A stretch of 64,000 bases of DNA, from assembly GCF_013368755.1 (NCBI RefSeq), contig NC_049562.1, positions 6,386,001 through 6,450,000 of the forward strand. Direction: 5' to 3'. Made by a program: the position numbers and the translations under genes. This DNA comes from Talaromyces rugulosus (lineage: Eukaryota > Ascomycota > Eurotiomycetes > Eurotiales > Trichocomaceae). Shown piece after piece: positions 1-11,811 of this stretch. Position 1 is the first letter of the stretch; the number at the start of each line of letters is the position of its first letter. The notes under the pieces are model-generated. The model saw nothing but the letters and a program-made list of their open reading frames with translations. It was not told where the DNA came from and made no database searches.

Positions 1-872
1 TTTTAACGTTAAAACTTAAATAAAGGGCAAGGATCTGCAGACAACTACGTAGCTTTAGAGTTGTCGACCGTTATTTCTCCATGTTTTGTATACATTATTC
101 CGAATCCGTGATCAGAACCAGGTGATCTTACGTATAGTAAATAGCGGTCTACGGACAAGCACTATTAGGAACAATATCATTTCGATTTGCCTATTAGATG
201 GAAGATATTTCAATAATTCTATATTAAGCGCCGGTTATGAACTTTTACGTCAGACGCACGGTATTAATAATACTACAGGGTCTGGCTGACCATTACCAAG
301 CGAGATGGCCTCGACCGTCCTCCAACCTGGTTGCAGCTAAGCCAGTAATCACCACTTATCACGCGGACGAGCCTATCGAGTCGCTTTTATTTGAAATGCC
401 AAGGCGGCCCTAGCTTGCTGACGGGCCTTGCCGCCGACTCTTTGGAATCATTCTTACTTTTCCGCCAACATCGCGATTGTTGCATGATAGAGGAATCCGG
501 AATCCGGATGAAAAATATTGCCCCTTGTTTTCGGCCTTTGTACCACCCCAGTATGTCTATATCCAATCAAGGCACCCTCATTGCGCGCCTTAGGAATCAC
601 TCCTGCCGCTTCAGGCTTAGCACCATGTACCGCGGTGATCAGCATTTTGGGCCAGTGCCTATTACGGCCAAAACATTTCAACAAAACGTGATAAAAGATG
701 ACATGATCTGTAGTCCATGAACAAAGTGGATATGACCAGTCCAATCACGGTTGCATTTATAATCGACCAATTCGATGCATTGGCTAGACTTTGGGAACAT
801 TGTTCCCCATATAAACAAGCTCCCCTGCCCCTCCGGAGATAGGGAGGTGCAACAAGCAGCAAAAACAGCAAA
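1..872. other. Left-edge intergenic region, catalase promoter
   Basis: I see no convincing gene here. The short open frames have no intron-compatible extension, domain or signal peptide. The right part is the promoter of the catalase gene that starts at 873. It has a CCAAT box at about 741 and a TATAAA box at 810-815, followed by a C/T-rich leader. Confidence 0.6.
810..815 (+). promoter_or_regulatory. TATA box of the catalase gene
   Basis: A TATAAA lies 58 nt before the catalase ATG, followed by a pyrimidine-rich stretch usual at fungal transcription starts. The position is seen in the sequence; its function is inferred. Confidence 0.5.
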
Positions 873-3318
873 ATGCGGACAACAACCTTGCTCGGAGGTG
901 CCATCTTCCTGGCCGCTGCAGCTGAGGCGGCGTGCCCTATGATGACAGGGGAGCTCAATGCCCGTGACATACCGGAGAACCCTCATGCGTTTGATCGTCG
1001 TGACACTGAGGAATTCCTATCTCAATTCTACCTCAATGATAGCAACTCGTACCTCACTAGCGACGTCGGCGGACCCATTGCCGACCAGAACAGCTTGAAG
1101 GCTGGCGAACGAGGTCCGACTCTGCTGGAAGACTTTGTTTTCAGGCAGAAAATCCAGCACTTTGACCACGAGCGAGTACGTCGCGCGCATACCCGTGCAT
1201 TATCTAGATATTTTTCAGACTCTGACGTTGGTTGATAGGTCCCCGAGCGTGCCGTACATGCCCGTGGTGCTGGCGCCCATGGAGTCTTCACTTCGTATGC
1301 GGACTGGTCTAATATCACAGCTGCGTCTTTCCTCGGCGCTGCTGGCAAGGAGACTCCTGTATTCGCTCGTATCTCGACTGTCGCCGGAAGCCGTGGCAGT
1401 GCAGACACTGCTCGAGACGTCCACGGATTCGCGCTTCGCTTCTACACCGATGAGGGCAACTATGGTATGTGGGATCTTTGGAAAGGATAAAGAAATTTTG
1501 TTAACCCACATAGACATTGTTGGCAACAACATCCCCGTCTTTTTCATTCAAGATGCGATTCTGTTCCCGGACCTCATCCATGCCGTGAAGCCACACCCCG
1601 TAAACGAAATCCCCCAGGCTGCCACTGCCCATGACACAGCCTATGACTTTTTTAGCCAACAGCCCAGCTCGCTGCACACGCTCTTCTGGGCCATGGCCGG
1701 TCATGGTATCCCTCGCTCGATCCGCCATCTTGATGGTTTCGGTATCCATACCTTTCGCTTCGTGACCGACGACGGTGCCTCGAAGCTGGTCAAGTACCAC
1801 TGGACTTCTTTGCAAGGCCGTGCCAGTCTGGTCTGGGAAGAGGCACAGGCTGCCGCTGGAAAGAATGCCGATTACCTGCGCAAGGATCTATACGACAACA
1901 TTGCTGCTGGCCGCTTTCCGGAGTGGGAGGTACGTTTTAGTTACACATATGCATGCCATATTTTCTAACGGATTGTCTAGCTCGGTGTTCAAATTATCGA
2001 CGAAGAGGATCAACTCAAATACGGCTTTGACCTGCTCGATCCGACAAAGATCCTTCCAGTGGAGGATGTGCCCATCACTCCTCTTGGAAAGTTCCAGCTC
2101 AACCGCAACCCTTACAACTACTTTGCCGAGACCGAGCAAGTGATGGTATGCTCTGCTTGATATTTTAGGTTGACGTTACTAACATTCATAGTTCCAACCC
2201 GGCCACATTGTCCGCGGCATCGACTTTTCCGAGGATCCTCTTCTCCAAGGCCGTCTGTTCTCATACCTCGACACACAACTCAACCGAAACGGCGGGCCTA
2301 ACTTTGAGCAAATCCCTATTAACCGTCCTCGCGTGCCTTTCCACAACAACAACCGCGATGGAGCTGGTGAGTTATACCATTCTATTTCTCCATGTCTGCT
2401 CTAACTTGGACAGGCCAAATGTTCATCCCTCTCAACCCCGCGGCCTACTCGCCCAACACATTGAACAACGGTTCTCCCAAACAAGCAAACGAGACACAAG
2501 GCAAGGGCTTCTTCTCAGCGCCCAAACGCAAAGTCAACGGCGGCCTGTACCGCGCAACCAGCCCGACATTCGCCGATGTTTGGTCGCAGCCTGGACTGTT
2601 CTACAACTCGTTGAACCCCACCGAGCAGCAGTTCCTGATCAACGCTCTGCGGTTTGAGCTTTCCAACATTCAGAGTGACGTGGTCAAGAACAACTTCATC
2701 ATCCAGATCAACCGCGTCAACAACGATCTCGCCAAGCGCATTGCCGAAGTCATTGGTGTTGCGGCCCCGGAGCCTGATTCTACCTACTACCACCACAACA
2801 AGACCTCCAATGTCGGCACCTTTGGCACTCCCTTGAAGAAGATTGATGGTTTGACAGTGGGTGTTCTCGCCACAGTCAGCGACAACAGCAGCATCACTGC
2901 CGGACAGACGCTCGCCAAAGACCTGGCATCTTCCAACGTCGACGTGGTCGTTGTCGCCGAACACCTCACCAGCAGCGGCGATGTATCTGCCACCTACTCC
3001 CAATCCGATGCAACCAGCTTTGACGCCGTCATCGTGGCTCCCGGTGCCGAGGCTCTCTTCAGTAAGAACTCGACCTCCAACACAACCGTGACATTCTACC
3101 CAGCCGGCCGCCCGGCCGAGATCCTGGTCGACGCATTCCGCTTCGGAAAGCCTGTTGGCGCCGTGGGCAGCGCTGACTCTTCCTTGTCCACTGTTGGCAT
3201 TAACGCCAGTCGTTCGGGTGTGTACACGAGCGACTCTGTCGATGACTCGTTTGTCAGCGATGTCAAGGCCGGACTTAAGGCGTTTAAGTTTTTGGACCGT
3301 TTTGCGCTGGACCACTAG
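873..3318 (+). CDS. catB: Secreted large-subunit catalase (CatB type)
   Basis: Heme catalase that splits hydrogen peroxide into water and oxygen, probably outside the cell or in the wall. Five introns (1176-1238, 1465-1513, 1930-1980, 2146-2191, 2367-2413) join six exons into 729 residues, close to the length I recall for Aspergillus CatB. The first residues form a signal peptide, followed by an acidic propeptide-like stretch. The catalytic histidine sits in [10 protein letters not shown] (about residue 108), the distal asparagine in [11 protein letters not shown], and the proximal heme tyrosine in RLFSYLDTQ. The C-terminal 150 or so residues form the extra flavodoxin/amidotransferase-like domain found only in large-subunit catalases. 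N-glycosylation sequons are frequent near the end. I chose this start because it gives the signal peptide and lies just after a TATA box. All frames and phases fit; nothing looks damaged. Confidence 0.95.
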
Positions 3319-3477
3319 ATGTTTTTGTTATACAAAAACGAGCGTGTACATAATATAAAGTTATTATCTTCTAGATCTCGATATCTTTAGGATAGCCTAT
3401 GTTTACAAGATTGAATGTGTGCCAAAGTTGGACATAATATATACGGGTTAATCACTACATGCTTTTCTATAGATGCT

Positions 3478-5038
3478 CTAACTTTTAATCCCATCCTCGC
3501 CAACTTCCAAATGCTCGCTACTCGGCAAACTCCTCGCAACCTTTGGCGAATCAAAAATGTTGTGCGACAGCATAAATATCTCATCCATCTCCTCGAGCGA
3601 GCGGCCATTTGTCTCTGGGAACAAAAAGTACACCGTGACCACGATCGCAAAGTTGATAACTGCCCAGATAATATAGTATCGATAATTAATCGTCTGAAAG
3701 CCCGTCGGCGTGACCTCGACAACCACAAAGTTAAACAACCAGGTAAAACAGTTGGACACGCCACTAATTTTGGCGCGCAGATGTGGCGGCGCCACCTCAG
3801 TCGAGTACAAAAACGTCAAGCCGAGGAAGCCAAAGGGGTAAAACATGTTGAACGCGAAAAGGCAGATAACAGCCACAATCAGTGCACCCTGGTTGTTCGC
3901 CGTCGACGTGGTACCGGCCAGAATAGCCATGGAGATACACATGCCAGACGCGCTGGTGAGCATCAGCGGACGACGCCCGAGACGGTCAATAGTCAGGACC
4001 GCAGCCAGCGCGCCCACGATCTGAATCGTCGTCATCGCGGCGCTGAGAATGCGCGAGTCGGTACCACCCAGGCCCAGACGCTGCTCAAAGATGATGGTAG
4101 CGTAGAACGTGAGCGAGTTGATACCGCACAGCTGCGAGAACGACTGGCCCGCCATCCCCAGCGCCAATCGATGGAAATTGCGTTTCTCGCCGAGCGAAAA
4201 CAGATCCCACTTGTTGACCGTGCCGATCAGCTCGAGCGACCTTTCGATATCGGCGACCTCGCCGCGCACCGTGTCCGAGTCTGCATCGACGTCGCGCAGA
4301 ATGCCCAGAATTTCCCGCGCTTCCTGGTCGTGGCCCTTGCCTAGCAGCCAGCGCGGAGACTCGGGGAGTTGGAAGATGAAGATCATGACGAAAATGGCCA
4401 GGGGCGCCTGGACGACCAGCGGGATGCGCCAGGAGACGGAGCTGGTGTCGATAAACGAGAAGCCCAGATCAATCCACAGCGAGGCTGCGATGCCCGTGGA
4501 GATGAAGAGACCCTCGGTCACAACATGCGCGCCGCGGTGCGACGAGCCTGATATTTCCGACTGCCAGACGGGCACTGTCGCGGTCGTGGCGCCGGTACCG
4601 ATGCCCTGGATGAGTCTGGCGACGATGAACTGGCCAAACGAGTACGACGACGACATGAGCAGGGCCCCGATGATGACGAGCCCTGAGCCCAGGAAAATCA
4701 CACGTCGCCGGCCAAGCAGATCTCCTACGAGGATAGTCGAGAATGCCCCGAGAATACCGCCGATAGTGAACAATGCCACGACGGTTCCTGTTATTGCGTT
4801 TAGTTTGGGAAGTTTACTAGTAGTAGTTGGAAGAATGGTTACCCTGCACGTTCGAGTTGAGTTTGCTCGTGTTATTCTCCGTGTCCATCTTGGGAAACTG
4901 CTTTATGAAAGAGGGCATCGTGAGCAAACCGCCGGCCACAGCCAGGTTGTATCCAAAGCACATGTATGCTGGAAATACAACCAGCAGGATGGTGGCCACA
5001 TTGAGGCGGTGGCCTCGAAAGCCCAGGAATCGGGCCAT
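3478..5038 (-). CDS. MFS sugar transporter
   Basis: Twelve-helix sugar porter of the major facilitator superfamily, expected in the plasma membrane as a proton symporter or facilitator for a hexose, pentose or related sugar. One intron (4788-4842) joins two exons into 501 residues, the usual size. Family signatures in order: GDLLGRRRVIFLG after helix 2, an RLIQGIGTG helix-4 motif, PESPRWLLGKG before the central loop, DRLGRRPLM after helix 8, and FPETNGRSLEEMDEIF after helix 12. The N-terminal exon carries helix 1 (GFRGHRLNVATILLVVF) and an acidic, Asn-rich outer loop. It converges with the catalase gene, only 159 nt away, and is divergent from the small peptide gene at 6177. The substrate cannot be read from the sequence. 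Confidence 0.9.
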
Positions 5039-6176
5039 ATCAGTTCAATTGTGTGTGTTTTGAAGCCCGATAGATGTAGCAGCACAAAATAAACGAAAAG
5101 GAAAAGTGTGGGAAAAACATTGAAACAAATAGTTCACTGAAAGAAACCCCCTCCACAAGAAAAAATCCCGAATTTGCCGGTGGCGAGCCGAAAAAACTCC
5201 ACCCATCTTGTGTGGGAAAGAGGAATCTAGCTTCTTCAGAGTTGGGGCTCCGCACAATTCTCCATTCCAATGCGAGAAAAACTAGATATCAAGATGATTG
5301 GAAATGATCGGCCCGGGTACGGGCGGCAGTTACGGCATCGGCTTTCGCTCTCGGCGGGGAGTGGATTACCGTATTCGGCCCGGTTGAATTGTGAAGTAAT
5401 CGTGTTAATAATGATTTTTTACTGGAGGAAATATTCAATGCAGCTAATCACAGTAATAATACTCTGTACTCCTTTTCGTACCGAGTACAGGCAGATATGA
5501 GAGAGGCAAGACGCAAGTTAAGCTCATGCAGCCGGAAAGCTTGTTTTTAGTTACCTTGGCAAAGGATTTGAATTGAGTTTTTAGTTTAAGAGTAGCTTTT
5601 CAGTTCCATGTTGTATTTCCGAGTCTCGGAATTGTTTGGATTTTGTCACACTTGGTTACTAGTAACTCTACAAGCTTCATTCTGTATATACTGATACGCT
5701 AACTACATTAGGATGCATGTACGTCAACTGGTTAGTTTTACAATATAACTACTTGTACTTATGAATACTTTAAACTACGTCATTTAATTAGAAATTCTGT
5801 GGTCAGGAGTCATGTACTACCAACTGACGCAGGGGCAAGCCATATTCAAAACCGCGTGTTCGCCCAGTTTGAAACCAAACAGCAACATTGCAATTCGCAT
5901 TTGAAATTAGCAGAACAGTATCCTGATTCCAATACGAGCTTCCGATGTAGTACAATCTCAAACCTTTGCCCGACAATAACCATTCGAGAAAGCAACGCAA
6001 AGGGAAGATCCATTACACAAGCGAAATTACCTGTCAAACATGAAACTCTCCAAGCGAGAGCGACTGCCATATAAACCCTGAGCCGAACCCTCCTGAAGAC
6101 GTGCTTTGGTGGTAAAAAGACATCATACCACACAGTCTTGCTATACTGCTTCATCAGTTAAATTGATCTACTCAAC
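5039..6176. other. Intergenic, divergent promoter region
   Basis: This is 1.1 kb between the divergent sugar transporter and the small secreted peptide gene. I see AT-rich sequence with several short direct T/A tracts and no gene. A TATAAA at 6070-6075 lies 107 nt upstream of the peptide ATG. Confidence 0.5.
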
Positions 6177-6409
6177 ATGAAGATCACCAACGTCCTCGTC
6201 GTTGCATGCCTTGCTCTCTGCGCCACCGCCGCACCGCCATCTGCCAAGCTGAATATCACTGCTCGTGATGATTGTCTAGGTATGTGGAATACTATGTCTC
6301 TGTCGGTCTGTTTCTTCCTACTAACGAGTAAACTGCAGCTGCTGGACTTGGATGCATCACTGACAAAGACTGCTGCGCTGGGAAATGCTTGTTGCTTCTG
6401 TGTCTTTGA
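6177..6409 (+). CDS. Small secreted six-cysteine peptide, cystine-knot-like
   Basis: Predicted 57-residue secreted peptide. Exon 1 encodes a clear signal peptide (MKITNVLVVACLALCATAA). A 59-nt intron (6280-6338, branch CTAAC, acceptor CTGCAG) follows. Spliced exon 2 gives cysteines in the order C-x6-C-x5-CC-x3-C-x4-C, the spacing style of inhibitor-cystine-knot miniproteins. The frame ends at TGA 6407-6409. A second good intron (6414-6468, GTATGC donor, CCTAAC branch, GTAG acceptor) then falls in the 3' UTR, which is odd. An unspliced read-through frame is also open to 6518 but lacks the cysteine pattern. A TATA box stands at 6070. Role unknown; such peptides act as antimicrobials, effectors or toxins, and nothing here decides between these. 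Confidence 0.55.
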
Positions 6410-6717
6410 GCGAGGTATGCCGTGTTATCCACCCGAGTACAACATTGATATAATCCTAACGAACGGTAGACATAAAGCTCAGGGCAAACTGCACGATCGA
6501 GGGATTACAAATTGCTAGGACTGGTCTTGAACATGGCTTGTTTAAACATATTAGTTAACTACAAAATAAGAGACAATACCATTGATTCATCTGAAACTAC
6601 TTGAATTGACTGCCGTAAGATACACAATAACAAAAGGAATAAGAATAACAAACACACTGCTCGCAATCTCGAGGCTTTCATCGGCTTTCACCGGCATAGC
6701 CGTTAGATCGCGAAAGC

Positions 6718-8212
6718 TCACTTGCTAGATATCTTGTGAAACTCGCGCTCGAAGCAACGCATCGACTCGCGGCGCAAGGATGCACTCATCCAGAAATTCC
6801 CCTTTGGATCCTTGCCGTACATGGCGAATACTTCGTGCTGCGAAAGGTCGTGCTCCCCAACAAGATCGGAATGGAAATACACAGGCCGAGCGCGAACCTC
6901 CGGGCTGATGGTGTCGCCGTTGTCCTCTGCCTCGCCAGAGGGCAAGGTGGCCGCGGTGAAGTCAACAGTAGACCAAATATTTGCCTTGTTCCAGTTGATG
7001 AAAATGACTGGATGCGCATCGAGTCTCGCCAGAAGAGGAATCTTGTTGGCAATGTGGTCTTTACGCATGAGCTCAGCCAAGGAAAGGAGTTGATCACGAC
7101 GTGCCTGCTCATTGAACGCGAGGCGGACCTCTTTGGCGACGTTGCTGATTGGGTTGGAGCAGATGCTAGCAGCAGTCATTCTAGTGACATATGGAAACGA
7201 AGCATTCTGGACATAAACACCGTGCTTAGAGAAGGCCTCGTGCAAGAGAGGGCGAGAGTCAAAGAACTTGCAAATCGCCACGGCGCGGCTGGAAGTTGGC
7301 ATACGCTTGCACAGTATCTGAGTTGCCCACGCTGTGATCACATCATCTTCAGAGAGATGGAAATCGTGGGGCACCGCGGAAACAGCAGCCCCGTAGGTCT
7401 TCTGAAGAAACTCGGCAGGCAGGCAGAAGATCCGTGATTCCATCTTGTGAGGAACAAAAGACAACGATCGCATGATGCACCCACCCTTGGCTTTGACACC
7501 AGCAAGCGTCGTCAAGCGTGTCTCAAGGACTGACTTTTTTGGCTGAGGGGTCTTCCCAAGACGCTCCATCGCATCCCGGTAGTAACCATTGAACTTGGGA
7601 ACGTTGTGACCACGTCCAGCGACGATGGCAGCCCAGCTTCTCAAAATGATCGCCCAGCCAATACAATCGCACATGACGTGTGGCCACAAGAGAGAGACCA
7701 AGGTTCCATCATCAAAGGTAACAACGTGGAGATGAATGAACGGGTTCTTCTTCCAGAGGAAACCAGTCACCGACTTGGGCGACTCATTGTGCACCGCCAG
7801 GGACCTGAAAGTCTCCGGGCCTGGGTGGATGCTTGGGTGAGAGCCAGCCTTGGGGAACTGGGATGCAACTGGGTGGTCTTTCATTGGCATGCTGTAGTGC
7901 TCCTCCGTGAACATGACCGAAGGACGTTCTCTCTCGAAATGGCGTGGTACCGAGATAAAAAAGCTGTTCATCGGCTATGATAGAGAGAGGAAAAATCAGC
8001 AAAGGCAACCAACTCAACAGCAAGATGCTCACCTTGGCCCGTAAGCCAGCACCAAGACGATTCCAACCATCCATCTCGATCAACTTTTTCAAACTCTTTT
8101 CAAGATCGGGGGCGTTCAAAATGACATCAAAGACCAAGGTCATCGAGCCCAACATGCTTTTCAACGGACGCACATTGTCCCAAAAGTGCATATCAAGAAT
8201 CTGGTCATGCAT
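6718..8212 (-). CDS. BAHD-type acyltransferase
   Basis: Predicted cytosolic CoA-dependent O- or N-acyltransferase of the plant/fungal transferase family (PF02458 type). These enzymes acylate alcohols, amines or secondary metabolites. One phase-0 intron (7975-8032) gives 478 residues, normal for the family. The catalytic HxxxD motif reads HVMCD (His159, Asp163), but the glycine that usually follows is a cysteine. The second family motif, DFGWG, is not obvious, as in many fungal members. The N-terminal exon (MHDQILDMHFWDNVRPLK) resembles the substrate-channel strand of the family. A TATAAA on the minus strand lies at 8381-8386. The neighbours do not reveal the acceptor. It could take part in natural product tailoring, but no synthase gene lies beside it. 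Confidence 0.75.
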
Positions 8213-9362
8213 TTTGGTGGGTAATCATGTAGAATAGTAGTAGAGTCTGTGCTAACGATGCAAAAAACAGCAGATGGCCACAGCGAAGGCCGGAAAGGAA
8301 GATGCAGAGATGAGGGATAGGAGAGGGGGCTGTGAGAGGAGAAAAAAGAGGAAGAGAGAGAAAAGTGCAGGCAGGCACATTTTATAGGGGGGAGGAAGGC
8401 CCCGACGATGTGCCTGTGCCTGTTGTTGTTGTTGCCGTGCAGTGTGCATCCGGAACCTTCTGAGGCCTTCACCCCCTCATCGCCGAGCAACGTGTGAATC
8501 CGGATCCTTCTTCAGGATTCACATCCTCGCATAATGCTGATTTGGTGTGTGCCATTCTTTGTTTGATGCACTGTTCTAGCCCTCAATGGGCCAATACTGC
8601 CATCTCGGATTGTTGTGCCTGGCCAAATGCAGTACCGCTGGCTGACGCCCAGTCTTCGCGGGGATTGATGGAGAGCGAGACTGCGGTATCAGGCAGATGT
8701 GTTGTTCTCTGAGTTGACTAATAATATTGACAGTTGTGTTTGTGGTTTACTGACTTGCCCCAGTTAGAGGGTTGTCACCCGGTGTTCAACACGACGACAA
8801 AATAGAGCCCTTCGGACACAGCATCACCAAATCATTGTTTGCAAGAAATGAGCTTCCTAGTGTCGAGGCTCTCAGTCTCTAAAGCATCACGCTTCTTCAG
8901 ACCCATCGATCGAGGCTAATTGTGGCTGAGCATGAGCGACGGGCAGCTGGTATTTCCTTTCGGCGCGAGGACATAGTTCCGGAATGCAACTGACTATAGA
9001 GTGTTTATAGAAACATCTGCTGATAGCACATTCCGAATGGTTTCCACCCAGCTGATTGAAACATATGAAGGGTCTCTTCGGAGTCTGTGTATAACAACGG
9101 TCGCTTTTCAGTTCCTGATGACGCTGACAGCGTTTGGTATGACTGGACGACGTTTCCTGAGAGCAGAATGCAGCGTCTATCCACAAGAGAGCTTAGGGCT
9201 GGGAGAACAACGATAGACTAAGATTTTACTACCGGTAGTGAGCCATGTCATTGTAAAAGTACCATACTTTATAACGCAGTCTACCTGGTAGCTATAACTC
9301 ACAACCGCTCTCCTACATGCACCGTCGAATATTGTACCATTTCATCACAACTCCAAACGCCA
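8213..9362. other. Intergenic region without a visible gene
   Basis: This lies between two minus-strand genes. The first 200 nt are the CT-rich leader and promoter of the acyltransferase. The rest holds only short frames without domains, plus downstream sequence of the gene ending at 9363. Confidence 0.5.
8381..8386 (-). promoter_or_regulatory. TATA box of the acyltransferase gene
   Basis: TATAAA on the minus strand, 169 nt upstream of the acyltransferase ATG. The intervening leader is strongly pyrimidine-rich on the coding strand. Confidence 0.4.
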
Positions 9363-10368
9363 TCAATCACCCTCGACTCCTGGCAGACGGCAAATTAGAC
9401 CCATCATCCTATCAGCCCATTCTTCTGTCTCTTTCCCATGCTGGTGTACAAGCTCCCTGCACTTTTCCAGCTCATTTCGCAGCTGGTCGATCTCGGCCTT
9501 GAGAAGACCGATTATACCATCTTTCTCGGCAAGCATATCTGTCATAATACCAATGCTGCTCCTGTCCTCAACAGCTAATCCCGATTGAATCTCTCTTTTA
9601 AACGACAAGAAGGCGTCTTCGATATGTGCCTTGAAGATTCCAAAGCCGTCTTCAATCGAAGCGGGTATGGTTTGCTCTGGCAGAGAAACAGCAGGATATG
9701 TTTGAACGAATGCATTATCGCGTTGTCCACTGTATCCGATCTCAACCCCTTTGTCTTCCGAGCCGTCTGAACTGGTCGCAGAAGTCCACATATCCTGGCT
9801 GTCTTCCACACTTTCCATTTCCACATCGACACCCAATGGCGGAGTGGGACATCTACTAGATGAGTCTTCTGGATAATTTTCTTTCCCAGAGCTTTCTTCG
9901 GCACCTTCGGACTCCTCAGTGGTTGGTTCATTGTCTCCGGCGCCGTTCTCGCAATCTGTAGATGGTATCGGTGTAGCCGGTGAGTTGGAAGATGATACCT
10001 GCTGGCTAACAAACGGGCCGGGAGAATCGTGTTCCATTTCTAAACAAGTGTTAGATCCTCGACGCATCAGTGATGACTTTGATATACTAACCGCAAGGAT
10101 CTGGCTCTTCTGCCAGAGCAATCGAGCCATCTAAACCCGCGCCCTCTGGCTTGACACTCGTTGGGGCTTCGTGAATAGAGAACCGTACGCCTCCATTATC
10201 ACTGCCTTGAGAAAAGTCCCGACTTTTCTGTAATTGAACCTTTTCCAACCCATTATAGTCACTAAGACGCCGGCGCTTTGCACTGAACAGGTCGTCAACA
10301 GATGTATCTCCAACACGCTTTCCAGTATCAGTCGCGGGCTCCTCGGATACCGCTCTTGCGCGAGACAT
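9363..10368 (-). CDS. Orphan acidic coiled-coil protein, probably nuclear
   Basis: I do not recognise this gene. One intron (10040-10091, GTTAGT donor, TTTAG acceptor) joins two exons into 317 residues. The N-terminal part has a basic cluster, SAKRRRLSD, that could be a nuclear localisation signal. The middle is low-complexity, rich in Ser, Glu, Pro and Asp. The C-terminal 70 residues have heptad-like spacing (MLAEKDGIIGLLKAEIDQLR) typical of a coiled coil. It looks like a disordered scaffold or a chromatin or DNA-repair accessory factor, but that is only a guess. It is divergent from the C2H2 gene at 10987, 618 nt away. Confidence 0.6.
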
Positions 10369-10986
10369 GGTCGATGAGTGTAACTGAAGAGAAAAAAAGA
10401 AATAGAATAATCCGTAATCTGTTCAAGACGAGAGGAGGAGAGGAATTCAGCCAGAGGAAGGAGCCCCTGGTCCACGTGACCCTTTCCCCAGACTGAACAC
10501 CCCGGGTTTCTTTCTTGAGACAATCATCCTTTTTACTTGACAACCCTTCGCTGAGATGTGCTCGCAACTATACAATTTGATTTAAGACGGTGAGTAAATG
10601 AAAAGTCAAACTCGGGCTTCTACTTACACCATACACAGGCCAATGCGTACCTAGCGCAGTGCATGTGTTGTGCGGAGATACCAAACAACCTGAACTTGAA
10701 ATGTGACCAAGCAATGATTGTCGACGCCGCAACATTCGATCAGCAGATCTGGCCAATGGCGCACTTCCACATCTGTTCATGCATACGGAAAACACGTTGT
10801 GTGGAGTAAATCGATTTCTGCCTTGCTAGAGCAACTGGCTTCCCCTCTTTCAGCCTTGTCTCGATCCCATAAGAAGAGAAGCCCCCTAGCAAATCCCAAC
10901 TATGATTTTCCACTTCTCAATGTTTGCTTGTTCTTCCGTTCCATATTTCCTATCCTAATATAGTCAGTTGATAGGGCCAGGCAAAA
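10369..10986. other. Divergent promoter region
   Basis: Shared upstream region of the coiled-coil orphan (minus) and the C2H2 gene (plus). There is a CACGTG at about 10474 and no credible coding frame. Confidence 0.45.
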
Positions 10987-11811
10987 ATGACGCGGTGCGA
11001 CGTCTGCAACCGCTCCTTCGCAACACAAAAAGCTCTACAAATGCATTTGCGCGACTCCCCCGTCCATTCTGACTCACATAACTGTGGCATCTGTGGCAAA
11101 TCATTCAAGAGTAACGAAGCCCTTAGAATGCATTCTCGTGACGCTCCGGGACATACCCAGTCGTATTCCTGTGCACCCTGCAATCGAACTTTTACCAACA
11201 CCGAGGCTCTACAGATGCATATCAGGGATTCACCAGCACACAACTTGTTGCCAGATACACCATTGAACCGATTCTTTCACTCTTTTCCGACATTTCCATA
11301 TAACCCTAATCTTCCACCGGCCGAGTCATACACTCAGCTACAGAATTTCTCTAGGTGGGGATATGATAGCCCGGAATCCAGAGAGTCATGGGACCGGTAT
11401 CAGAATGCGCTTCGAGAGGAATTCAACATGTGGTTTGGATCAGAGAAGGATCTTGGCTGCTGGCATGCTCTTTGTCGCGCCGTCAGAATCAATCCCCTGC
11501 CAAATACACTTCGAGACTGTGAAAGAGTAAGCTCCCCTTGCTATTTTTGCACCCACCCAGTCGCAGAGAATAACTCGATGCAAAATTCCCAGGCTGTTCG
11601 CGGTGTATACGTCAACATAATCGATTTAATCGAATGGGCTCGCCAAGGAGCCAGCCCAAGTCAAGCCTGCGTCAAACGTTTTAGAAATCTCAGTGAACTT
11701 CGCCGGTATACAAAAGAAACCCGCAGGATTTTCCGCAATGACTTGACAGATTCAGACGATGGAAACGTTGTGTTGAGACATTTGTTGAGGTTTATTTTTC
11801 GGCTCGCTTGA
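10987..11811 (+). CDS. Three-finger C2H2 zinc finger protein
   Basis: Intronless, 274 residues. Three zinc fingers fill the first 85 residues, each C-x2-C-x12-H-x5-H, with the repeated helix text ALQMHLRDSPVH, ALRMHSRDAPGH and ALQMHIRDSPAH. The x5 spacing between histidines and the RDxPxH ending mark a fungal C2H2 group that often lacks known function. The rest is not a recognised domain but holds four more cysteines (CERVSSPCYFC) that could bind another metal. It probably binds nucleic acid or protein in the nucleus. The gene at 40940-42091 has fingers of similar design. Confidence 0.7.
   Translation: MTRCDVCNRSFATQKALQMHLRDSPVHSDSHNCGICGKSFKSNEALRMHSRDAPGHTQSYSCAPCNRTFTNTEALQMHIRDSPAHNLLPDTPLNRFFHSFPTFPYNPNLPPAESYTQLQNFSRWGYDSPESRESWDRYQNALREEFNMWFGSEKDLGCWHALCRAVRINPLPNTLRDCERVSSPCYFCTHPVAENNSMQNSQAVRGVYVNIIDLIEWARQGASPSQACVKRFRNLSELRRYTKETRRIFRNDLTDSDDGNVVLRHLLRFIFRLA

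Noticed and set aside
2515..3315. Long antisense frame (266 codons) inside the catalase gene
   Set aside because: Mirror of a GC-biased coding exon; its Gly/Val-rich product has no domain, and the sense strand is a clear catalase.
4109..5092. Long plus-strand frame (327 codons) over the sugar transporter
   Set aside because: Shadow frame antisense to a well-supported transporter; composition rich in Arg/Ser without a domain.
8494..9216. Short frames between the acyltransferase and the coiled-coil gene
   Set aside because: No domain, no splice-supported extension, no signal peptide.
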